64,000 bases of DNA from Phoma sp. XZ068 (Eukaryota; Ascomycota; Dothideomycetes; Pleosporales; Didymellaceae). Shown here one piece after another: positions 9,778 to 21,015 of the stretch. Each line of letters opens with the position of its first letter. Within the stretch, counting starts at the first letter, position 1. Both the position numbers and the translations under genes were made by a program. The stretch lies in assembly GCA_004835665.1 (NCBI GenBank), contig RBKR01000001.1, positions 992,001-1,056,000 on the forward strand, given 5' to 3'. Under the pieces are notes generated by a model. That model saw only the letters and a program-made list of their open reading frames with translations, had not been told where the DNA came from and did no database searches.

Positions 9778-11127
9778 TCATGTCTCCTTGATGGCTTCGA
9801 GCTCCTCGGGTCTGCCACCACCAACCATGTGCGTACCATCGCCGTTACCATCAAACCAGCGACTGCTTCGATGCCAGCTTGGTAGGTTCTCTGGGTCTTC
9901 ATCCTCATTTTTACAGCCGCGTCTGCATCCACCGCCCTGTCGCCAGCTGGTGCTTGCCCACTTCATACATCGAGCATACTCTGCGCATCGACCGGATCTT
10001 CGCTTCTTATCTGCGGAGAACTCGGTAAGTGTCTGGCGGGGCGAAAAGCGACGCAGGGTAATGATCGAATGTGCACAGAAGTCGGGTATCGGAATCGGTA
10101 GGTGCGTCAGAGCCAGGGCGGTCGTCTCCAGCGACTCGAGGGTGTAGAGGAGCTCAGTAGTGGAGGCAGTGAGAAACGGTTGTTGCGGCTTTGAAAGTGT
10201 AATGGAAGAGAGCGAGGATGCTTTTCGCCGAAGCACTCTCTTCTGCCCGGGTTCCAATTCTCTTGGCTGCATATGTGCATCCTCTGCAGTCGAAGCCACC
10301 GGCGTGATGGCTCTAGCAAACGCGTCATCCATCTCTTCGAGAGCACCAATAGCTGGTCCATCGATCTCCCATTCGAGAACCTCCTTGCTGCAGTCTGCCA
10401 TACCCATGTATACAAGGTCCTTAAGCTCCATAAGCAATTCGAAGATCATACGCTGTGGTATCGGGCGCTGGTCGAAGAGTTTTAGTATGGCCGGGAGAAA
10501 CTTGCGGGCTATCTCTCCACCGGTATAGAGGTTCTTTCCGTGCGAAAAAGGCGCGTTATCTGCCATTTGCAGTTCGACTTTTGACATCTGACGGCTGATG
10601 CCCGCAGCTAGGTGACGGATCTGGACCAGGGGGTTATGTGTAAGAGAGGCTTGCAGGGTCGGAGAAAGCTCTGCATCCATGTCAGCGCCATCTTTCCCGC
10701 GTACCTTTGCCCGCACCGGGAACCACAGTGGGGGAAATAGGCACGTACCAGTGAACGAAACCTCGCCGGCAAGCATAACCAGGGCTTCAGCGAGCTCTTT
10801 CTCCTTCTCTTTCAGCTCTCGTCTCTGCGCCTGCATGCTCCGCCATGGCACCACAAAGCTGATGCTCTTCCCGCCAGTATCCACCGTCTTTCCATCGTCA
10901 AGCTCCGAGCTCGTCTCGATTACATTTGTCTTTCCATACTTCTTCCCTTTTGAGCCACGTACATCGTCTTGATGGTACTGAAGTGTGAGGTAGAAGTCGT
11001 TCTTATCGCGAGTGTTACGTAGGTTGCGCCAGACGCCTGGGACTTCCATTAGCATTCCTATCACGCATAATCGGCGTATGTACTTACCAACAAGGGCTTT
11101 GGCGGAGAAGAGTTGCTGCGCAGGCAT
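9778..11127 (-). CDS. Protein of unknown function
   Basis: Exon 1 is 11127-11088 and exon 2 is 11036-9778, with a 51-nt intron (GTAAGT...CCCAG, acceptor at 11037). The spliced product has 432 residues. The intron has no stop and is a multiple of three, so a retained form would carry 17 extra residues. The N-terminal half is well structured, with a WRNLRNTRDKNDFYLTLQYH segment, an amphipathic ELKEKEKELAEALVML helix and aromatic-rich FPPLWFPV. The C-terminal 80 residues are basic and Cys/Trp/Gly-rich. I do not recognise the family. No signal peptide or membrane span is seen, so a soluble intracellular protein is likely. Confidence 0.7.
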   Translation of the reverse strand: MPAQQLFSAKALVGKYIRRLCVIGMLMEVPGVWRNLRNTRDKNDFYLTLQYHQDDVRGSKGKKYGKTNVIETSSELDDGKTVDTGGKSISFVVPWRSMQAQRRELKEKEKELAEALVMLAGEVSFTGTCLFPPLWFPVRAKVRGKDGADMDAELSPTLQASLTHNPLVQIRHLAAGISRQMSKVELQMADNAPFSHGKNLYTGGEIARKFLPAILKLFDQRPIPQRMIFELLMELKDLVYMGMADCSKEVLEWEIDGPAIGALEEMDDAFARAITPVASTAEDAHMQPRELEPGQKRVLRRKASSLSSITLSKPQQPFLTASTTELLYTLESLETTALALTHLPIPIPDFCAHSIITLRRFSPRQTLTEFSADKKRRSGRCAEYARCMKWASTSWRQGGGCRRGCKNEDEDPENLPSWHRSSRWFDGNGDGTHMVGGGRPEELEAIKET

Positions 11128-11612
11128 CTTGCGTGGTATTCAGTGCTGCTCACATGGCAAGGTATGGTTGTACAAATTTGACGCGTCGCGTCGATCGACT
11201 CGATGTCGAAAGCAAGTTCGCGAGGCTTGAGCGCTGAGGTGGAGCTTTGGTGAGCCGTGCGTGATGGATTCCGACCTTGTTTACTCTTAGCTCCTAATGT
11301 CAACAACACGTGGGGCCGAGGTGGGGTGCTGCGTTGCTAGGAACTCCACAACGTCATTTTGCAGCTGTATTGCAGCAGTGGTCGAAAACGGATGAGATTT
11401 CTCTTGATTCTTTGTGTCGCTGAGTGTATCTTGACCTCTTTATCCAGAAATCTATACAGATCGTGTCATCACTCGCCGTACACCATTCCTCCAACCTGAG
11501 CCCCAGTCGACTCAAAGTATGCTGATGCGCCAAAGAACACCAAACTATGCATCGCTACAATGAAGCGAACAATGATTGAACCCAAATCTGACCCGAAACT
11601 ATGCAATGCAGT
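11128..11612. other. Intergenic, nothing recognised
   Basis: Upstream of the unknown minus-strand gene and downstream of the PP5 gene, also minus strand. No coding or repeat signal. Confidence 0.5.
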
Positions 11613-13191
11613 TTACATCAGACCCTGCATGCCATTCGAGGCATACGCCATGGGCTTGATGTCGGGATGCGGTACAGCTTCGAATTGCGTGAATTTGAGC
11701 TTGTACTCGGGACCAATCTTGATGAAGGCGCCCTTATTGCTTGTGCTGTCGCAATAATTGGGTGCAGAGAAGACGGTGATACAGCGTCCATCGTGTTCGA
11801 CCTCGTAACCCTCCATACGAACCTCGTGTGATCGGATGATGGCCTCGAGTCCGTTGTTCTCGCAGAACCGCTTGGTGATGTCAGGTCCGAATTGGAGACC
11901 AACACCACGTTTGCTGGGTCCACGTCCAGGGGCGGTTTGAGGGTCGGTCCAGAGCATTTCCATCATCAAGCCAGACTGACCTGGCTGCCTCTGCTTGAAT
12001 CGGTCAAGCTTCCTCACATCGTCCAGTGTGATCTTGTCGTCCGAAAACAACCCGCCGTGGAGAACAAAGTATTTCTTGCCAATGAGCGTAGCGAGCGGCA
12101 GCAGAGAAAAGGACTCGGAGAACAGCTTGAATATGCGCTCGGTGTACTTGGCTCTGCACTCGCCTTCGAAACCATACATGCGGTTCATGTCGTCGGTCTC
12201 ATGGTTTCCGCGGTTCAGGAAGAACTTGTCAGGGTACAGCCACTTGTAGGCGTACAGGAGAAGAGCAATCTCGGTAGACCAGGATCCTCGGTCGACGAAG
12301 TCACCGTTGAAGAGGAAGGAGTGCTTCTCTGAGGGCTTGCCGGCAAGCTTGAAGATGTTCATAAGATCGAAGAATTGACCTGAGCGCAGTCAGTACTGTT
12401 ACGCGGTGTGTGTCGGTGCTCGACTTACCGTGTGTGTCACCACAGACGGTGATCTCGTGTCCTTCCTCGACCTCGTGCTCGATCATAGTCGGCTCCTTCT
12501 TGGAGATTTCCATAACCGCGATGATGATCTGGTAGGCATACTTCTTGGCTATCTTCTTTCCATTCTTGAATCTCTCGATCATATCCTCGATGAATTCGAG
12601 TGTCATCTTATCCCCCAGCTTTGCACCATCATAGCCACTCTCCAAGATCATGTTCTCAATGTCAAGGCCTTCTGCGACCGACGGTGCATCCTCGACCTCG
12701 ATGGCCTTCAAGAAGGCGTCGCGCTTGATGATCTTCTCACATTCTGCCATGCGCAGCTTCGCGGTCGCATCGTTGGGTGCTTTCTTGACGACGAGTTTCC
12801 AGTCCCTCAGAGCATCACGGTGCTTCAGAATGAGCGTGTTGGCCGAGGCACGGCGGTAGTATGCCTGGATGCACAATAAGCGTCCGCTGCACCAGCGGTC
12901 ATGTGTGCCATACCTTGACATTGTTAGGGTCGAGCGCGATCGCCTTGTCTGCATCTGCAACTGCAAAGCCGTAGGCTTCAACCTTCAAGTTGGCCTGTCG
13001 ATCCGAGTAAGTAGCTGGTCGTGTGCAGCGACAAGGCTACCTACCTGCGCACGATTGGTGTAGAACGAAGGCTCCTGGTCGTAGGTCTCGATGGCCTTTG
13101 TGTAGAACTCCAGCGCAGTAGGCCAGTCGTGGGCCTTGAAGGCATCATTGCCCTTATTCTTGAGCGCGATGGCCTCTTCCTTGTTGCCCAT
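11613..13191 (-). CDS. PPT1: Ser/Thr protein phosphatase 5 (TPR-PP5)
   Basis: Four exons: 13191-13045, 12994-12914, 12864-12429 and 12379-11613. The introns are 50, 49 and 49 nt. The sum of 1431 nt gives 476 residues, close to PP5 in other eukaryotes. Residues 1-120 form TPR repeats beginning KNKGNDAFKAHDW, the Hsp90-binding module. A linker helix region follows, then a PPP-family catalytic domain with GDTHG (residues 218-222), GDFVDRG, RGNHE and a terminal SAPNYCD motif, all metal-ligand or catalytic signatures intact. PP5 is autoinhibited by its TPR and dephosphorylates Hsp90 clients and Cdc37. The start at 13191 (MGNKEEAIALKNKG) is preferred over an in-frame codon at 13242 because it directly precedes the first TPR. 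Confidence 0.96.
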
Positions 13192-13467
13192 GATGCGTCT
13201 ACGTTTTGTGCAGCGGCGGGGTATTCGAGGCAGAGCAAGCACGGCTGGCGACAGGAACGCGAGGATGGAAGTCGCAATTCAAAGGGAGGTACTTTCCAAG
13301 AATTCAAGGTGTCGAACAGCAAATTATCGTGAGCTGCCAGCGCCTCAAAAGCTTCCCGCACCCTAACGAATTGTCAAGCACTTCAGGTCCCCGCCGTTCT
13401 CGCCTCGCCTTGCCACTAACGCATCAGCCAACCAGCGATCCCAGCAACGACGTAGCTACCCGCAATC
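13192..13467. promoter_or_regulatory. Divergent promoter between PPT1 and the SPT4-like gene
   Basis: A 276-base gap separates the two start codons on opposite strands. No TATA box is evident, as is usual for housekeeping pairs. Confidence 0.5.
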
Positions 13468-14463
13468 ATGCCTCCCAAAAAGGGCCTTGCTACCACGAAG
13501 AAGGTGGAGAAGTACATTTATCTGGACACAGACAGCGAGGAGATCAGCCCGTCGACATCTTCTGCAAGGACTGTTAGAAGTGCCAAGAAGAGCAATCCTT
13601 CCAGAGCCAAAAGCTCCCTAGCCAAGCAACTTCGCAGGCAAGTTTGGTCGTTGGCCGACTCTGACGAAGAGAACATTGATCCGGCAAACCCCCGCGGGAT
13701 CCCAAAGCGCTCTAATCCAGATCAGCCCTGCCAAGCTTCGAAGAGCTCCCACTGCGACGAGTTACAACGACGCGCTCTCGCCAACAGTCTTTTCCCACCC
13801 GATGAACTAGAGGGCACCATACCACGGCTCGAATCGGTTGGATTGAATAGTACTACGAAGCCTCTCAGCCCGCCACACCCGGTAGACTCACCTTTGAGAG
13901 TCTTTTCAGACACACCGAGTCCACTGCACGACCGCAACGCGCGAATCCAACAGCACACCGCAAGGCACAACAAAGCTGCGAATTCTCCAACTCGCATCGA
14001 ACGCCCAGAGTCCGGCTTCACAGCATCCTCTCGCCAACAACATCTCCCGTCAGACGTCGACGAACCTGTTGGCAACATGGCCAACATGATCCCCGGCGGC
14101 GCCTTTGTCCCACCCAACCAGCAGCGCAACCTGCGCGCTTGCATGGTTTGCTCTATCGTGCGCACCTACACACAGTTCATGAACGGCGGCTGTCCCAATT
14201 GTGAGGAAATTCTTGAGCTTACCGGCAACTCGGAAAACGTCAACGACTGCACATCGCAGGTCTTCGAGGGGCTGATTACTGTCGCCGATACATCAAAGAG
14301 CTGGGTCGCCAGGTATCAGCGACTCGAGGGATACGTACCTGGCGTCTACGCTACTCAGGTTGAGGGCATCCTGCCCGAGGAGATCATCTCGGCCATCGAG
14401 GCAGCGGGCATAAATTACGTGCCTAGGGACGGCAGCGAGGACCAGATGATCCCCAAGGACTAG
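13468..14463 (+). CDS. SPT4: Transcription elongation factor Spt4 with N-terminal extension
   Basis: One uninterrupted frame of 331 codons. From residue 204 it is a typical Spt4: VPPNQQRNLRACMVC (zinc ligands C225 and C228), then GGCPNC (C242 and C245), then the ISLV-type core containing VARYQRLEGYVPGVYA. Spt4 pairs with Spt5 to promote RNA polymerase II processivity. Family members are usually about 110-130 residues; a start at 14077 (MANMIPGG) gives 128. Upstream in the same frame are 203 codons of basic, Ser/Pro-rich, disordered protein with SDSEE/SDEENIDP acidic clusters. That composition looks coding, so either this species makes a long Spt4, or translation starts at 14077 from an internal promoter. 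Both starts should be kept. Confidence 0.85.
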   Translation: MPPKKGLATTKKVEKYIYLDTDSEEISPSTSSARTVRSAKKSNPSRAKSSLAKQLRRQVWSLADSDEENIDPANPRGIPKRSNPDQPCQASKSSHCDELQRRALANSLFPPDELEGTIPRLESVGLNSTTKPLSPPHPVDSPLRVFSDTPSPLHDRNARIQQHTARHNKAANSPTRIERPESGFTASSRQQHLPSDVDEPVGNMANMIPGGAFVPPNQQRNLRACMVCSIVRTYTQFMNGGCPNCEEILELTGNSENVNDCTSQVFEGLITVADTSKSWVARYQRLEGYVPGVYATQVEGILPEEIISAIEAAGINYVPRDGSEDQMIPKD

Positions 14464-15628
14464 GTTTCCCGGCGGTGATACGATTATACGCGTAATGGAC
14501 GCGATGATGGAAATACTATTGGCAGCGGGGAAATCATTTTGCATCTTTAGCCATGGAGTTTCGGTAAAAGGAGCATGCTCAAATGACAAGATCAGTCAAG
14601 ATACCAAAATCAAAGGCGCGTACTATTCGAGGCTATATACTATGTTCCTCGTGGGTCCCAGTATAATTACAATCTGACCCTCGTGTGAGACTGTGTATGC
14701 GTTGGTGAGACTAAGAACCACATTGTTTCCATGACCTCCACATACGACCACAGGACGTTGAGAACAAGTTCTCTTACCCATTCTACTATCTACGAACGGT
14801 AGATCATACAAGCAGACAGGAGTTTAACTCACTAAGGTGCCGTATTAGCTTGCACGAACTTCAGCAGACATCGTGTCTAGACTCTCACCGCCTTGAGGCC
14901 AACTGTAAGATCAATACAGTCAAACATTGTTGATAAAATCGCCCAACGTACCAAATGGCCTCTTTTTTCCTGATAAAAGGCTCGCTCCTCAAGATTTAGT
15001 AGTGCTCTAGATTGTAAGAGGTGACGAATGTCTTCGCAGGGCTTGTAGTGCTGAGAGGGTGCCACCGCTTGAGTATGCTTCGAATATCTGAATCTGATTT
15101 TAACTGGTCTTGTTATGCTAGGATAAATTTCGCAATAATAAGGGTTAGGGAAAGGCACTTGCACTGCGACCTTGATAGCTCATCAAAAGCTATTTGCCAG
15201 CGAGATTGTTCCACTCTACTGGTTTCGCAATATCCCGATTGGCCTTTGGATATTGTATCAGCAACTGCTCCACAAATTCCCTTACAATATGGTGCTCCTA
15301 CGTACTTCCACAAATCGGTCGAATGCTAGATTACCATATTCCGCTCCCTCTTTCAGTAATGCTGGTTCATCTTTTGGTTAGAATCCGTCGTTAAGACTCC
15401 TGCTTGCTGTAGTTGGGAGAATTCCGAGAGAAAGAATATTTAACGGAGCAGACGGCCCTGGACGCACTGTGCATAGTATGTGCGCCGCAAGGAAGATCCA
15501 TGTTAGGTCAGGGGGAACCAATGTAGCTCTAGGCTGTTTATGATGAGTATCTTCTAGCTTCACGAGAAACCTTAGCTCAAAAATACTCAACTGATGAATA
15601 TCGTCAATATGAACCAAAGCTTTTAGTG
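14464..15628. other. Intergenic, AT-rich, no intact gene
   Basis: Only short open frames without family features. It marks the change from the conserved 5' block to the gene-poor accessory block. A decayed gene or element could be hidden here but I cannot identify one. Confidence 0.45.
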
Positions 15629-17308
15629 TTATTTAACAAGAGAGACGCTCGCATGCTCGACTTCCAAGGATCTCTCCGTCAACAGATCAGCCAAAGAACT
15701 AGTCTTGACAGCAACTTCCCCTCTCTTCTGCATTCTCATAATCAGAAGAGACACCAGGATTCCCGCCGCCAATAACGAAGGCAGTGCCAACGCCAACCCA
15801 AAAGCATTTCCAACACCCATCTGTGTAGCGTTGTATCGCACAATAGCGCTGGTGATTTGATCCGTCGTATTATACGTAATCCGCGAGACCACCATAGCGG
15901 CAGTCAAACCTAGCACATCCTCTAGCGCATTTCGTGAACTCGGAAATGCCCACAAAGGTAACCGGGAAGAAGAAGTTCCATTGAGAGACGCCATGTTCGC
16001 AATTGTAGTGAAGAAGCCATCACCGCCTTTATTTTCTTCGAGCGGCTGGGCATCAGCAACGACTGCCAGTGCTTCAAGGACGTCCCAGTTGAAGGTTGGG
16101 CGCTCGAGGCCAAGATAAGAGCAGGCGTCGGGACTGAACGAAGACGCATCGAGAACACGACTGTACGCCAAAGCCTTAGAATTCCGAGTGGTGTCGGGGT
16201 CCAGCTGTAATGAGAGAGTGATGGAGCGAGCCTCGAAGGCGGATCGTGCGTCCACGACGCATTCTACGGTGTACGTTTGGTCCTTGAAAGTGCTTATATT
16301 CGATTCGGCTGCATCATAGCTTTGCACCCAATCTAAGTCACCCATGACCGTTGCTAATGTAGATGCATAGAACGACGAAGCAGCGAAAAGGACGGTGCCT
16401 TGGCCAATTTGGTCGTGCAGGCAGTATCCCTTAGCCATAGTCGGTACCGAATAGAAAACCGCTTGATCAAGTTTGCATTTACCATCCGTCGACGATATCG
16501 TAAAGTTTTCAGACGTGATGTTCATAATGATTCCGCCTTGGCGGCAGGTATCCGGGTTTCTCGTCATGACGGGGAGGCATTGCTCGACACTTAGGGCGCT
16601 GGGGCCGTACGTCGACGAAACACCGAGGATGTTGGGTGCATATATCCCTTCTGGATCGTAGGCTAGAAGGGGTGTTCCGATGGCTGCTGGACGAATTGCG
16701 ACTGCTTTGTCGAGATAAGCGTAGTCGCTTGCGTTTCTCACATTGATATTTGACATGAGGCTCTGGGCGGACTTGTAGGGTCAAGGCTGACCCTCCATGT
16801 TTGCACCAAATACTGCGTTTGGATAGTTTGCGTAGAGACATTCCAATGGGCCAAGGTCAGGCATAGAAAATGTATCGATTTCGGTACGCTCGGCCGTTGA
16901 AGGAGCCACACCGGTGACGATAGCAGCAGTGATGAGTCCAGCGCAGAGGTACCCAAGAAAGATGTATGGATTCCGAAGTAGCTCCTTGGGACTCGAAAGT
17001 GAAAGTGCTGTTCGCCATTGTGAGCCTAGATGTTCGAGAGACGTTCGATTAATGCGATAGGTTCGAGCGAGCGTAATATCAATGACTTCAGTCCAAAGGG
17101 TCCGCAGGCGGGACGCAATGAATGTTGCCAAAATGGTTGCAATGATTGTTGATGTTAGATGATATCCGGTCTGTAAGTTCGTACCGAGTTGACCATATGT
17201 CGTGAGGAGTGGAGGATGCAGCGAAACGGCAGCAATGAAAGCTGAGATGGCAAAACAAAGGATTATAGTAAAGATGGGGAGAACCCAAACACTAAAATTA
17301 GCCATCAT
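15629..17308 (-). CDS. Large fungal membrane protein with glycosylated ectodomain, unknown function (A)
   Basis: Exons 17308-16814 and 16762-15629, 542 residues. A TGA at 16781-16783 seems to break the frame, but it lies inside a 51-nt intron (GTATTT...CGCCCAG, 16763-16813) whose removal keeps phase. Hydrophobic helices lie near residues 8-28, 50-70 and 120-140. A roughly 330-residue extracellular-type region with many NxS/T sites and several Cys follows, then a final membrane helix (GLALALPSLLAAGILVSLLI) and a short basic cytoplasmic tail. The layout matches Pezizomycotina-specific membrane proteins of the DUF3176-like kind; the exact family is inference. The next gene downstream in the window has the same layout on the same strand. 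Confidence 0.7.
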
Positions 17309-18131
17309 TGATGGCAGAGTACTTTCCGATAGCAGTAACTATTGTTGTCATAAAGAAGCTATCGCCATAAGGATGCAACATGCTCTCACAAGGATGTGAG
17401 GATCTCTTATCGTTGGTGAAGCCGGTATACCACCCCGCAGGTGAAAGCTACCTTGCGGTAAACCACTAGGAGCTGACCGTTAGTGCGCATGGCGGCTTAA
17501 AGGCTAAAACCGCTGAGATCCAATTGAATCAAAAGAGCGCCTCTAGTGTAGAGCTTAAGAGGGCATAAGCAATTTGGCTTTCAGCGTCCAGTGATTTGAT
17601 GCGGAGCTCCGGTAGAATTTATTGACGCTTTCGCTGTCTCATGGGACATTTTACTTGTGAGACGGTGTAAAAACTGGAGGTCTCAGTGCAGTAGCTGGAT
17701 CATTCAGCTGATTTGCTCCTAGTGTCGCAAACATGATCGATCTAACAGTGATTGATAGCGATTCTCGAAATGTGCCCAAGCTTCTAGACCACGGGACCGT
17801 GTTAGTTCTGACAGGCGGGCGGCTCTGTGAGTGGACAGAGTCTTAGCTTGCATACCGCAGCAGCTCAAAGTCTCATCTTTATCTCGTTACCCCTTGTCCT
17901 TAAGATCGGACGAGATTGCACATTCTCAGGCTGTCCTTCGGCGCATTACACATACGCGGTGTCGCTTATTGGTATGCGCATGATCTACAAGAATGTACCA
18001 AGGTATCCCCTGAATTTGAGCCTACACAAAACCACAACCAAAGACCTCAAACAGGTATCTCCATCAAATAATAAAGATGGATGCTAGGTAGCATATCTCT
18101 CTCTACAGAGCCCCCATGATAACACACAGCA
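17309..18131. other. Intergenic between the two membrane-protein genes
   Basis: Nothing recognised; short open frames only. Confidence 0.45.
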
Positions 18132-20342
18132 TCACCTTCGCTCGTTGTCTAGCAAAGGTCTACTGATCTCACTTAGTCCAGTCAGTGTAAGAGGCTGATA
18201 ACTTATGCTTGTATCTGAATGGCGCGGCACAATGCTCTGTTGGGCCAGCTCACTTGGAGCGGCTGGCGCATTTATCCGACGAGTAACCCACGCCACGCCC
18301 CCCGGGGCCGTATTCTCAATTGTAACCGCAGTCCGTACGATTGCTCCTTTCTCGTTCTCCTGAAAGAGCTCGCTCTCCGTATCCACCATCTTTCCCGCAG
18401 AATCTGGCTCAAAGAGCGCAGCAACAAGACCCGACACACCTAGTCGCAGATGCACCTGATTCACGTCGCCGTTCGCAGCTTTCAGCGCAAACCCCGCAAC
18501 AATGACAGCAAGAGTGGCAAATGCAAGATTTGACAGTACGAGCAACCATAATGATGCGACGGGGACGCGTGCAATGACTTTGCTGATGCGTTTCTGTGCA
18601 CGAATACTACTATCGGGGACTGTGTGAACAGCTAGAGGGACAGTGAAGGATTTGCTGATCTCGAGCTCGTATGTAGATAGCCAAGACTGTACCGAAGATG
18701 CCTGGCTGGCCCGGTTCATGGCGCTGTCGTGCAGATTTCGGGAAAAGCCGAACGTCTCCACCAGCGGCATGATGGGGATACCAGTTGTTGTTCCATTACT
18801 GGGTGTTTTCGTCATGGCTCTGACTTTGCCGCCCACTGCTGTGTATGTTACGTCGTACACTTCTGTCTGTCAAAAGGGTTTGTCTCAGGCGACAGGATTT
18901 TAGGCTCACCTGTTGATGAACAATTGACCACCAACTTGTACCCTAGGCCATCGAGAAGCCAGGCCGTCTCTCTGATATCGTGTGGCAAATCCTTCTCATC
19001 AGCTAAAAGACTCACTTCGGCGTACCATGGCCATGGGTTGTTCCACAACTGTTGCGCGTCGTTCCCGGTAACGTTGGGTGCAGTCTTGTTGACATCGTTC
19101 AGGCCTATCACCCCTGAACTAAAAGCACTAAGGAATGGTGCCATCTCTTCCAGGTATTTATGGAACTTGCCAAAGTTGATTGAATAGAATCCGTCTGTCA
19201 TATTGCCATAAAATTCCATAGGCGCGCCGTTCTCGATCTGGCAAGAGAAACCAAAGTTGCGAGGGCCTCCGAAGACTTTGCATCCCGCTTGGGGGACTAT
19301 GCTGCATTTTGAACTTACCGCAAAGGACGCTGCTTCCCAGTCTATTTGTGGCGAGATATCGGAAGGTCCTATGATGGCATACTGGGTTCCATCACTCTCG
19401 GTGTAGTTGAGCGCATAGTCTTCCAGAGGTTCACCTATGATACGATGAAACTGAGTTGCATTCGTAGGGGCTACTACTTGAGCAGTCTCGTTCCAGTACA
19501 GCCCGCAACCCCAAAAGTTGATGTTAGCTTGCGTGCCGAAAGTAGTTCCGGTGTCGAAACACCAGTCACCTATTCTTTTGCTCAGCTGGTGCTGCTCCAT
19601 CTGTTGTGGCACAGCGTGAAGCATATTGACTGCCTTTGTTGCAAGATGTAAGTAGGTATCGGCAGCCTGTATGCATACACTTCAAGAGTCAGCTAGGGTA
19701 TCTGTAAACCCTACATGGAAATACATACCATCCAAAAAGCGCGAGACCGAAGACTACGACCGATCTTTGTAGTGGACGAGAGCTGACTGCTTGGTGATAT
19801 CCCTGGCCACTGGTCTTTCGTGGTGTCTTTCGGCCTAAAGGTTGCACGAGACTCCACAAGCTGAGGATCTCTGCGTTCAAGATTCTTATCACTAAGCTTA
19901 ACTGATACGGGCTCAGTCCATTTCCGAGCTGTGGTGCACAGTCGGGGTGTTGAAGCATCTGAGCCGCAACTGAATAAGCGTACATGCTCATCAGAATACC
20001 AACCAGCGCAAAGCTGATAGTAGAAGACCAGGATGATATGAAGACAAGACTTGTCGCCGAAAAGTCCACATAGTAGTAGGTACTGCTGGTGGCGTTGATG
20101 AGTCCTGCTGTCTGGCACAAGTCATCAAAGGAACAGCCTTGGTTGCTAACCGTGTTGGAAAAAACGAAAGCCAGTGCCACAGAGGTAAAAATGATCATAG
20201 GAAGAACGATCAGGCCGCAGGACACAAGGATGTTGTGTGTATGTGTGCTGATGCGGACTGCTGGTGTATAGCCACCAGTCTTGGGCCGAGCCTGTTTCGA
20301 GCTCATCTCGAACACATCAGCTTGAGCCGTCTTGTTAGCCAT
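18132..20342 (-). CDS. Large fungal membrane protein with glycosylated ectodomain, unknown function (B)
   Basis: Three exons: 20342-19729, 19679-18910 and 18862-18132. The introns are 49 and 47 nt; 2115 nt closes in frame to 704 residues. The first intron uses the acceptor CTTGAAG, because the later CATACAG would shift frame. Membrane helices lie near residues 33-55 and 90-125, and another sits at the exon 1/2 junction. The central ectodomain has many NxS/T sites and Cys residues, and a final helix (LWLLVLSNLAFATLAVIVAG) precedes a 110-residue tail. The PYQLSLVIRILNAEILSLW and ADTYLHLATK segments are typical of a fungal-specific multi-pass family of unknown role. The start at 20342 (MANKTAQ) is chosen; the frame is open 45 codons further upstream. 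Confidence 0.72.
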
Positions 20343-21015
20343 TAATATGAGATGGTCCAAAAGTATGTTGGCTGTGTGGGGATGCGTCGAAGAGGTCACA
20401 ATGCGACTTCTATAGCATTGTGCATAAGGCTGGGACGGCTTTGTATCACACTGATGAGCTTGGGGGATGGCGCGCACAAAGCCTTGGCAGGCGACCCATC
20501 TCGTCGCACTGCAGGTATCCTCAAATTCGGCTAAGCGTATTATGTGGCCTGATTATGTGCTTCGCATGCGCCGTGGTGGGGGCCAAAGCCAAAGTGTGGG
20601 GGCGGATTATCATGAAGAGGACAAATGGGGCATTCTGAGGGTAGGTCATCGGACAACAGATGGACCACAACTGTCAATAAGTGGGATGATTCGCGAAAGA
20701 GATATCAGGGGGAATTTCAAATCTTAGCCGCTTGTTGGGCTCTATACTTCGACATGTTAAAGAGCCACTATTCTAGTGTGTAAAATATGGGAGCACACCA
20801 TGTGTTAGTTCTAGGAATATTTCCCAGAACAATCAGCTCTACACGTAAGACATTCTCAGCGGTGGTGTAGCAACAACGCCTAAAATAAGTGCTGATCCCG
20901 GATAATAGCCTATCCGTTACATGAATCTACAAATAGTCGATACCTGAATTAAAACGCGATCACTGATCGTTTCCGCCATTTACGATAGATTATATGCCAG
21001 GAGTACATAACACGA
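20343..21015. other. Intergenic, nothing recognised
   Basis: Promoter side of membrane protein B and 3' side of the AIM9-like gene. No coding signal seen. Confidence 0.45.

Noticed and set aside
14464..15628. Possible decayed transposon or lost gene
   Set aside because: No terminal repeats, transposase or reverse-transcriptase motif could be seen by eye.
16781..16783. In-frame TGA that seems to split membrane protein A, suggesting a pseudogene or stop-codon readthrough
   Set aside because: It lies within a 51-nt intron with proper donor GTATTT and acceptor CGCCCAG; removal keeps phase and family-like sequence on both sides.
20467..20727. 86-codon plus-strand frame between membrane protein B and the AIM9-like gene
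   Set aside because: No motif, overlaps the membrane protein B promoter; chance.
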